Assembly (NCBI GenBank): GCA_903928045.1
Contig: CAIYPH010000104.1
Span: forward strand, 1 to 11,588
Length of the DNA: 11,588 nucleotides
Source of the DNA: an uncultured Rhodospirillales bacterium
Lineage (GTDB): Bacteria; Pseudomonadota; Alphaproteobacteria; Acetobacterales; Acetobacteraceae
Reading direction: 5' to 3'
Below the pieces are notes generated by a model. That model did not search any database. It was given only the letters and a program-made list of their open reading frames with translations, and was not told the DNA's origin. This document shows positions 6,560-11,588 of the stretch, one piece after another (positions within the stretch are counted from its first letter, which is position 1; every line of letters starts with the position of its first letter). Both the position numbers and the translations under genes were made by a program.

Positions 6560-8596
6560 ATGGCCGCGATCGATGCGCTGAACGCCGACAACCCCGCACT
6601 GGCTGCCCAGGCGGAGATTCTGGCGCGCCCCGTCACCAAGGAACGCCGGATGGCCGATGCCATCCGCGCACTGGCGATCGACGCGGTCGAGGCCGCCAAG
6701 TCGGGCCACCCCGGAATGCCCATGGGCATGGCCGATGTGGCGACGGTGCTGTGGTCGCGCTTCCTGAAGTTCGACGCCGCCGATCCCCATTGGGCCGATC
6801 GCGACCGCTTCGTGCTTTCGGCCGGGCATGGCTCGATGCTGCTCTACGCCCTGCTGCACCTCACCGGCCAGGCCGGCATGGGCATCGAGGAGCTGAAGAA
6901 GTTCCGCCAGCTCCACTCGCCGGCCGCCGGGCACCCCGAATTCGGCGAGCATCCGGGCATCGAGACCACGACCGGCCCGCTCGGCCAGGGCCTGGCGACC
7001 GCCGTCGGCATGGCGCTCGCCGAGCGGATGATGGCCGCCCGCTTCGGCAAGTCGCTGGTCGATCACCGCACCTGGGTGATCGCCTCCGACGGCGACCTGA
7101 TGGAGGGCATCAGCCACGAGGCCGGCAGCCTCGCCGGGCACCTCAAGCTCGACCGGTTGACCGTGCTGTGGGACGATAATTCGATCTCGATCGACGGCGA
7201 CACCTCCGTCTCCACCTCCGAGGACGTGCTGAAGCGCTTCTCGGCCTATGGCTGGGCGGTCCGCCGGGTCGACGGGCATGACCACGCCGCCATCGCGGCC
7301 GCCCTCTCGATGGCGATGCGCTCGAAGAAGCCGACCATGATCGCGTGCCGCACCATCATCGGCTTCGGCGCCCCCACCAAGGCCGGCACCGCCGGCAGCC
7401 ACGGCGCCCCCCTCGGGCCGGCCGAGGCGCAGGCGGCCAAGGCGATGCTGGGCTGGAACCATGGGCCGTTCGAAGTCCCCGAAGGCATCGCGGCCGACTG
7501 GCTGTCGGCCGGCGCGCGCGGCGAATCGCCCCGCCGCTCCTGGCTGAAGCGCATCGCCCATCACCCCCAGCGCGGCGAGTTCGAGCGCGTGATGGCCGGG
7601 CGGTTGCCGGATAATTTCCACGAAACCGTGGCCGGACTGCGCGGTGATATCGCGGCTTCCCGCCCGAAACTCGCCTCCCGCCAGTCGAGCCAGAAGGCGC
7701 TGGAATCGCTGGTCCCGGCGATCCCCGAACTGGTCGGCGGCTCGGCCGATCTCACCGGCTCCAACCTCACCCTCGTCAAGGGCATGGGGGCGGTAACGCC
7801 CGGCAGCTATGGCGGGCGCTACATCCATTGGGGCGTGCGCGAGCACGGCATGGCGGCCGCCATGAACGGCATGGCGCTGCATGGCGGCATCATCCCCTAT
7901 TCCGGCACCTTCTTCGTCTTCACCGACTACATGCGCCCGGCCATCCGCCTCGCCGCCCTGATGCGCCAGCGGGTGATCCATGTGCTGACCCATGACAGCA
8001 TCGGCCTCGGCGAAGACGGCCCGACGCATCAGCCGGTCGAGCAGCTCGCCAGCCTGCGCGCGATGCCCAACGTCTACATGTTCCGGCCGGGCGATGCGCT
8101 CGAAACCGCCGAGTGCTGGGAACTCGCGATCCGCCGCGCCGATGGCCCGAGCCTGCTCGCCCTCTCCCGCCAGGCCCTCCCGGCGATGCGCGGCGAGAGC
8201 GCCGAGAACCGTTCGGCCCGCGGCGGCTACGTGCTGGCCGAGGCCGATGGCGCGCGTTCCGCCACCCTGATCGCCACCGGCAGCGAGGTCGCCATCGCCA
8301 TGGCCGCCCGCGAGGCGCTGCAGGCCGATGGCATCCCGACCGCGGTGGTCTCGCTCCCCTGCTGGGAGCTGTTCTCGCTGCAGGACGAGAGCTACCGCGC
8401 CGATGTACTCGGCAACGTGCTCCGCGTCGGAGTCGAGGCAGCCAGCGGATTCGGCTGGGAGCGCTGGCTCGGGCCGGATGGTATTTTCGTCGGCATGAGT
8501 GGATTCGGCGCCTCTGCCCCGTTTGAGGAATTGTACCGATATTTCGGTATCACCGCTGATGCTATTGCAGCCGCGGTCAAGCGCCGGCTCGGCTGA
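6560..8596 (+). CDS. tkt: Transketolase
   Basis: Thiamine-diphosphate enzyme moving two-carbon ketol units between ketose and aldose phosphates in the non-oxidative pentose phosphate pathway (and the Calvin cycle where present); cytosolic homodimer. The 678-residue product is full length. [11 protein letters not shown] at 49-59 and [17 protein letters not shown] at 87-103 are N-terminal transketolase blocks. The ThDP/metal motif runs from [13 protein letters not shown] (176-188) to [10 protein letters not shown] (205-214), with Asn207 as metal ligand. VREHGM at 426-431 supplies catalytic Glu428. [19 protein letters not shown] at 486-504 is the pyrimidine-domain signature. Active-site His50, His90, His281 and His489 appear retained. 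About 24 residues precede the usual family start. It leads the tkt-gap-pgk cluster, with gap starting 25 bases after its stop, so co-transcription is likely. Confidence 0.98.
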   Translation: MAAIDALNADNPALAAQAEILARPVTKERRMADAIRALAIDAVEAAKSGHPGMPMGMADVATVLWSRFLKFDAADPHWADRDRFVLSAGHGSMLLYALLHLTGQAGMGIEELKKFRQLHSPAAGHPEFGEHPGIETTTGPLGQGLATAVGMALAERMMAARFGKSLVDHRTWVIASDGDLMEGISHEAGSLAGHLKLDRLTVLWDDNSISIDGDTSVSTSEDVLKRFSAYGWAVRRVDGHDHAAIAAALSMAMRSKKPTMIACRTIIGFGAPTKAGTAGSHGAPLGPAEAQAAKAMLGWNHGPFEVPEGIAADWLSAGARGESPRRSWLKRIAHHPQRGEFERVMAGRLPDNFHETVAGLRGDIAASRPKLASRQSSQKALESLVPAIPELVGGSADLTGSNLTLVKGMGAVTPGSYGGRYIHWGVREHGMAAAMNGMALHGGIIPYSGTFFVFTDYMRPAIRLAALMRQRVIHVLTHDSIGLGEDGPTHQPVEQLASLRAMPNVYMFRPGDALETAECWELAIRRADGPSLLALSRQALPAMRGESAENRSARGGYVLAEADGARSATLIATGSEVAIAMAAREALQADGIPTAVVSLPCWELFSLQDESYRADVLGNVLRVGVEAASGFGWERWLGPDGIFVGMSGFGASAPFEELYRYFGITADAIAAAVKRRLG

Positions 8597-8608
8597 AAAC
8601 CACCCAAC

Positions 8609-8613
8609 AGGAG
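8609..8613 (+). promoter_or_regulatory. Shine-Dalgarno fixing the gap start
   Basis: AGGAG lies eight bases before the ATG at 8622. The same frame is open further upstream to an ATG at 8499 inside tkt, but this site and the conserved N-terminus [15 protein letters not shown] show that 8622 is the true start. Confidence 0.85.
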
Positions 8614-8621
8614 AAACGCAC

Positions 8622-9638
8622 ATGGCCGTTAAGGTCGCCATCAACGGGTTCGGGCGCATTGGCCGCCTGGTTCTGCGCGCCATCATCGAGAGCGGGCGCA
8701 CGGATGTGGTCCCGGTCGCCATCAATGACCTCGGCTCCGTCGAGGCGAATGCCCACCTGTTCCGCTACGACAGCGTGCACGGCCGCTTCCCCGGCGAAGT
8801 GCATGTCGATGGCCAGACCATCACCATCACCTACAATGGCCGCACCTACGGCCCGATCACCGTCTCCGCCGAGCGCGACCCGACCAAGGTGCCCTACCAG
8901 GGCGTTGACGTGGCGATGGAATGCACCGGCATTTTCGCCAGCAAGGAGAAGGCCTCCGCTTTGCTCCAGGCCGGCGCCCGCAAGGTGCTGATCTCCGCCC
9001 CCGGCGACAACGTCGATGCCACCATCGTCTACGGCGTGAACCACATGTCGCTGACCAAGGACATGACGGTCATCTCCAACGCATCCTGCACCACCAACTG
9101 CCTGGCCCCGGTGGTCAAGGTGCTGCACGATAACTTCGGCATCCTGCGCGGCTACATGCTCACCATCCACGCCTATACCGGTGACCAGAACACGGTGGAC
9201 ACCCTGCACAAGGACCTCCACCGCGCCCGCGCCGCCGCCGTCTCGGCGATCCCGACCTCGACCGGTGCGGCCAAGGCGATCGGCCTCGTGATGCCGGAAC
9301 TGGCGGGCAAGCTTGACGGCACCTCGATCCGTATCCCGACGCCGAACGTCTCGCTGGTCTCGCTTGACGTGAACCTCGCCAAGTCGGCCACCAAGGACGA
9401 GATCAACGCGGTGATGAAGGCCGCCGCCGAGGCCGGCCCGCTCAAGGGCATCCTCGGCTACAACACGGCGCCGCTCGTCTCGATCGACTTCAACCACAAC
9501 CCGGCCTCGTCCACCTTCGACGCGACGCAGACCGCGGTGGTCGATGGCGCCCTCGCCCGGGTGATGACCTGGTACGACAACGAGTGGGGCTTCTCCAACC
9601 GCATGTCCGACACCGCCGCCCTGTTCGGCAGCCTGTAA
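8622..9638 (+). CDS. gap: Glyceraldehyde-3-phosphate dehydrogenase, type I
   Basis: Oxidises and phosphorylates glyceraldehyde-3-phosphate to 1,3-bisphosphoglycerate with NAD in glycolysis, and runs in reverse in gluconeogenesis; cytosolic homotetramer. The 338-residue product has the Rossmann start [13 protein letters not shown] (3-15). AINDL at 33-37 has the Asp usual in NAD-preferring enzymes. The active-site signature [11 protein letters not shown] at 154-164 contains catalytic Cys156, with His183 in [29 protein letters not shown] at 201-219 and [12 protein letters not shown] at 317-328 are also standard. Length is normal and no key residue is missing. It sits between tkt and pgk, and its stop codon overlaps the pgk Shine-Dalgarno, so the three genes are very likely one operon. 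An antisense ORF over gap and pgk is a shadow. Confidence 0.98.
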   Translation: MAVKVAINGFGRIGRLVLRAIIESGRTDVVPVAINDLGSVEANAHLFRYDSVHGRFPGEVHVDGQTITITYNGRTYGPITVSAERDPTKVPYQGVDVAMECTGIFASKEKASALLQAGARKVLISAPGDNVDATIVYGVNHMSLTKDMTVISNASCTTNCLAPVVKVLHDNFGILRGYMLTIHAYTGDQNTVDTLHKDLHRARAAAVSAIPTSTGAAKAIGLVMPELAGKLDGTSIRIPTPNVSLVSLDVNLAKSATKDEINAVMKAAAEAGPLKGILGYNTAPLVSIDFNHNPASSTFDATQTAVVDGALARVMTWYDNEWGFSNRMSDTAALFGSL

Positions 9639-9650
9639 GGAGAGACCGAG

Positions 9651-10844
9651 ATGGCGGCCTATCGGACGCTCGATGGCGTGGATGTCGCGGGCAAGCGGGT
9701 GCTTGTTCGCGCCGACCTCAACGTGCCGGTGCGGGACGGGCAGATCACCGACCTGACCCGCATCGAGCGCCTGTCGCCGACCATCAAGGAATTGGCCGAA
9801 AAGGGGGCACGCGTCATCGTGTGCTCCCATTTCGACCGGCCGAAGGGCAAGTATGTGCCCGAAATGTCGCTCAAGCCGATGGCGATCGCGCTGGGCCAGG
9901 TGCTCGGGCGGACCGTGCATTTCGCCGAGGACTGCATCGGCCCGGCCGCGACGTCGGTGATCTCCGCCATGCATAATGGCGATATCGCCGTGCTGGAGAA
10001 CACCCGCTTCCACCCCGGCGAGGAGAAGAACGACCCGGCGATGGCCAAGGAATTGGCTGATCTCGCCGATATCTTCGTCAACGACGCCTTCTCCGCCGCC
10101 CATCGCGCCCATGCCTCCACCGAAGGCGTCGCCCATCTGCTGCCCTCCTATGCCGGGCGGCTGATGCAGGCCGAGCTCGAAGCCCTCGGCGCCGCGCTGG
10201 ACCATCCGGAACGGCCGGTTGCGGCGATTGTCGGCGGGGCGAAGGTTTCGACCAAGCTTGATCTGCTCGGCAACCTCGTCGCCAAGGTCGATGTGCTGAT
10301 CATCGGCGGCGCGATGGCCAATACGTTCCTCGCAGCCCAAGGCGTCGCGGTCGGCAAGTCCTTGCAGGAAGGCGAGATGCACGCCACCGCGCTCGACATC
10401 CTGGCCAAGGCCAAGGCTGCCGGCTGCACCGTGATGCTGCCGACCGACGCGGTGACCGCCACCGAATTCAAGGCCCATGCCGCGACCAAGATCGTGCCGA
10501 TCGACGCGGTGCCCGCCGATTCCATGATCCTCGACGTCGGCCCCGCGACCGTCGCCGCCCTGGTCGCCGAGCTTGCCAAGGTGAAAACCCTGGTGTGGAA
10601 CGGCCCGCTCGGCGCTTTCGAAATCGCCCCCTTCGATGCCGGCACCACCGCGCTGGCCTTGGCCGTGGCGGCGGCGACCGATGCCGGCAAGCTGCGCAGC
10701 GTGGCCGGCGGCGGGGATACCGTCTCGGCGCTGAAGCATGCCGGGGTGATGGAGCGGATGAGCTACGTCTCCTCCGCCGGTGGGGCCTTCCTGGAATGGC
10801 TGGAAGGCAAGACGCTACCGGGGGTTGCCGCGCTCTCCCGGTGA
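9651..10844 (+). CDS. pgk: Phosphoglycerate kinase
   Basis: Transfers phosphate between 1,3-bisphosphoglycerate and ADP, making ATP in glycolysis and working in reverse in gluconeogenesis or carbon fixation; cytosolic monomer. The 397-residue protein is full length. [19 protein letters not shown] (20-38) and SHFDRPKGK (59-67) belong to the 3-phosphoglycerate-binding domain, with [10 protein letters not shown] at 116-125. The nucleotide domain has [12 protein letters not shown] (195-206), WNGPLGAFE (316-324) and the GGGDT loop (353-357). SHFDRPKG in place of the commoner SHLGRPKG is the form I associate with Rhodospirillales relatives. AAGGAG at 9637-9642 overlaps the gap stop codon and lies eight bases before the ATG, so translation is probably coupled. 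No clear T-tailed terminator follows the stop. Confidence 0.98.
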   Translation: MAAYRTLDGVDVAGKRVLVRADLNVPVRDGQITDLTRIERLSPTIKELAEKGARVIVCSHFDRPKGKYVPEMSLKPMAIALGQVLGRTVHFAEDCIGPAATSVISAMHNGDIAVLENTRFHPGEEKNDPAMAKELADLADIFVNDAFSAAHRAHASTEGVAHLLPSYAGRLMQAELEALGAALDHPERPVAAIVGGAKVSTKLDLLGNLVAKVDVLIIGGAMANTFLAAQGVAVGKSLQEGEMHATALDILAKAKAAGCTVMLPTDAVTATEFKAHAATKIVPIDAVPADSMILDVGPATVAALVAELAKVKTLVWNGPLGAFEIAPFDAGTTALALAVAAATDAGKLRSVAGGGDTVSALKHAGVMERMSYVSSAGGAFLEWLEGKTLPGVAALSR

Positions 10845-10892
10845 GCGGCGTTCATAATTTGTAGACAATTGAACGGCGGTTTGGCATGGTTG

Positions 10893-10907
10893 CCGGGTTA
10901 ACCCCGG
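10893..10907. other. Palindrome GGGTTAACCC in the pgk downstream gap
   Basis: GGGTTAACCC at 10895-10904 is a perfect 10-base palindrome; CCGGG and CCCGG alternatively form a 5-bp hairpin. It lies nine bases before the ATG at 10916. It could be an operator or a weak 3' end for the pgk transcript. Confidence 0.25.
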
Positions 10908-10915
10908 ATTCATCA

Positions 10916-11143
10916 ATGCGCCGTAGCTTGTTCCGCATGATCTCGCCCACCTCCCTGTCGGCCTTCTCGGCCAGCATCGCCAATGGCGGCATTGCCAATG
11001 GTGGTATCTCCGGCGTGCAGCCGGTGCGCACCCCGCCCGCCCCCGCGCGCGCCGCCCCGCCGCAATCCGCGCCGCAGGTGCCGCCACAGATCGCGCCCGG
11101 CCAGAAACTGCCGCGCGGATCGCTGCTCGATCTGACGGCGTAG
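10916..11143 (+). CDS. Small Pro/Ala-rich hypothetical protein
   Basis: I do not recognise a named family. From the ATG at 10916 the product is 75 residues; an in-frame ATG at 10886 would add ten, and one at 10937 would remove seven. None has a convincing Shine-Dalgarno. The chain has a short amphipathic start (MRRSLFRMISPTSLSAFSAS), then IANGGIANGG, then a Pro/Ala/Arg/Gln-rich stretch (about 36-63), and ends PRGSLLDLTA. The two IANGG copies are 15-base tandem repeats (10976-10990 and 10991-11005) whose three differences all fall at third codon positions, which supports this reading frame. The ending resembles small Acetobacteraceae proteins as I recall them; I cannot verify this. It starts 71 bases after pgk on the same strand and may share its transcript. 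Confidence 0.5.
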   Translation: MRRSLFRMISPTSLSAFSASIANGGIANGGISGVQPVRTPPAPARAAPPQSAPQVPPQIAPGQKLPRGSLLDLTA

Positions 11144-11159
11144 ATATAATTCCTATATC
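11143..11159. other. A/T-rich inverted repeat overlapping the small gene's stop
   Basis: GATATA and TATATC flank ATTCC, beginning on the last base of the TAG stop. The A/T content stands out from the surroundings. It could belong to a promoter or to the 3' end of the small gene's transcript; there is no T-run after it. From here to 11283 I see no supportable gene. Confidence 0.2.
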
Positions 11160-11588
11160 GTAACGATGTGGGCGTGAGTCGGTAGGCGCGCGAAGAAGCG
11201 ATTTTTTCGTGACAGCCACGGTTTCGGCGGAAAATTACGGGAAATGGGGACGCGCTGAGGCGTCGGGCAGACAGCAGGCAAGCGCTTCTTTTTGAAAAAA
11301 GAAGCAAAAACTTTCTGTTCCGGGGCTTCCCCCGCTTGGCGCGAAGCCGCCTGCCGCGGGCGCGAAGGTACCAAACGGATTGAAAGTTTTTTGGTTCTTT
11401 TTTTCAAAAAAGAACAGCTTCTCTTCGCTTCGCGCGCTCCTGCCTCGACCAGCGTGCCCGCCTCAAGCTGGGCAACGATCGCGGCGATGGCTTTAGCGGC
11501 CGCCTCGAACTGCGCGAACATCCGCGCGTACGCCGGCACCAGCGCGAGCAGCGGCCATAGGGCGCGGCGCATCGCGGCGATGATGAGG
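11153..11588 (-). CDS. Partial hypothetical protein reading into the repeat element
   Basis: The frame is open to the right edge, so the start may lie outside the window; the first internal ATG is at 11572 and has no clear Shine-Dalgarno. From that ATG the first 52 residues look gene-like: MRRALWPLLALVPAYARMF followed by an Ala-rich helical stretch (FEAAAKAIAAIVAQLEAGTLVEAG), possibly membrane-associated or coiled. From residue 53 the frame enters the inverted-repeat element and becomes Lys/Arg/Phe-rich (CSFLKKRTKKLS, FASFFKKKR). It runs on to a stop at 11153. That tail looks like translated repeat, not evolved protein. Either the gene was truncated by insertion of the element or the whole ORF is spurious. 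I recognise no function. Confidence 0.35.
   Translation of the reverse strand, partial: LIIAAMRRALWPLLALVPAYARMFAQFEAAAKAIAAIVAQLEAGTLVEAGAREAKRSCSFLKKRTKKLSIRLVPSRPRQAASRQAGEAPEQKVFASFFKKKRLPAVCPTPQRVPISRNFPPKPWLSRKNRFFARLPTHAHIVTI
11284..11415. repeat. Inverted-repeat element with A/T hairpin arms (REP/MITE-like)
   Basis: The left arm begins with a 9-bp hairpin at 11284-11305 (GCTTCTTTT, loop TGAA, AAAAGAAGC), then AAAAACTTTC at 11306-11315. The right arm has the complement TGAAAGTTTTTT followed by a 9-bp hairpin at 11394-11415 (GTTCTTTTT, loop TTCA, AAAAAGAAC). The two arms of roughly 38 bases are therefore imperfect reverse complements of each other. The core is GC-rich and holds a smaller hairpin (GGCTTC at 11324-11329, GAAGCC at 11343-11348). 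Such A/T hairpins stand out sharply in this DNA. The layout matches dispersed non-coding elements. I recall similar tracts as repeats in Acetobacteraceae genomes, but copy number cannot be seen here. No clear target-site duplication is visible. Confidence 0.65.

Noticed and set aside
8499..8621. 41-residue N-terminal extension of gap from an ATG inside tkt
   Set aside because: The Shine-Dalgarno at 8609-8613 and the conserved [15 protein letters not shown] start place the true ATG at 8622.
6323..8725. 800-codon minus-strand ORF opposite transketolase
   Set aside because: Antisense frame of a fully conserved transketolase; no domain seen.
8577..10739. 720-codon minus-strand ORF opposite gap and pgk
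   Set aside because: It spans two unambiguous enzymes in antisense; long open frames are expected at this GC content.
10852..11307. 151-codon minus-strand ORF downstream of pgk
   Set aside because: Cys/Arg/Ser-rich, begins within the repeat element and runs through intergenic sequence antisense to the small ORF; no support.
11284..11415. CRISPR array or IS terminal repeats
   Set aside because: There are only two inverted arms, with no regularly spaced direct repeats, no transposase and no clear target duplication.

Overview
This window looks like a piece of a GC-rich alphaproteobacterial chromosome, most likely from the Rhodospirillales/Acetobacteraceae (an Acidiphilium-like lineage). That placement is an inference. 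It rests on strong G/C preference at third codon positions, the tkt-gap-pgk gene order, the ThyX type, and a two-domain cold-shock protein whose N-terminus reads [19 protein letters not shown]. Most of the window is housekeeping. I see no tRNA, rRNA, CRISPR array, transposase, phage gene or recognisable defence operon.

Left part (1-2830, plus strand): thyX, encoding flavin-dependent thymidylate synthase, comes first. A 123-base gap follows, with a candidate promoter whose -35 box overlaps the thyX stop codon. Next are three tightly packed genes: a small unrecognised ORF, an overlapping XRE-type helix-turn-helix protein whose N-terminal half resembles the ribosomal L7/L12 C-terminal fold, and a ribokinase-family sugar kinase joined to it by an ATGA stop/start overlap. 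The packing suggests one coupled transcript. It ends at a strong GC hairpin at 2798-2824, which also lies between convergent genes.

Middle part (2856-4800, minus strand): a double cold-shock-domain protein (best start a TTG at 3500, not the longer GTG at 3557) and, upstream of it, a 12-TM major facilitator permease. A 129-base region containing repeats and a hairpin separates the permease from the divergent gene at 4930.

Right part (4930-10844, plus strand): an exported protein with a degenerate HtrA/trypsin-like domain (His and Asp kept, nucleophile Ser replaced by Thr) and a C-terminal SH3-like segment. After a 58-base gap with a perfect 9-bp hairpin come transketolase (tkt), glyceraldehyde-3-phosphate dehydrogenase (gap) and phosphoglycerate kinase (pgk). 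They are spaced 25 and 12 bases apart, each with a good Shine-Dalgarno. They connect the pentose phosphate (or Calvin) pathway to lower glycolysis and are almost certainly an operon.

Right edge (10845-11588): a small Pro/Ala-rich ORF with an in-frame IANGG duplication, then about 140 bases without a supported plus-strand gene. After that comes a 132-base inverted-repeat element with A/T-rich hairpin arms around a GC-rich core, which looks like a dispersed REP/MITE-type intergenic repeat. A partial minus-strand ORF enters from the right edge and its reading frame runs into this element.

The items most worth a second look are the inactivated-looking protease with Ser-to-Thr, the L7/L12-like/HTH protein with its overlapping partner ORF, and the inverted-repeat element with the ORF that reads into it. 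Nothing here convincingly amounts to a new multi-gene system.
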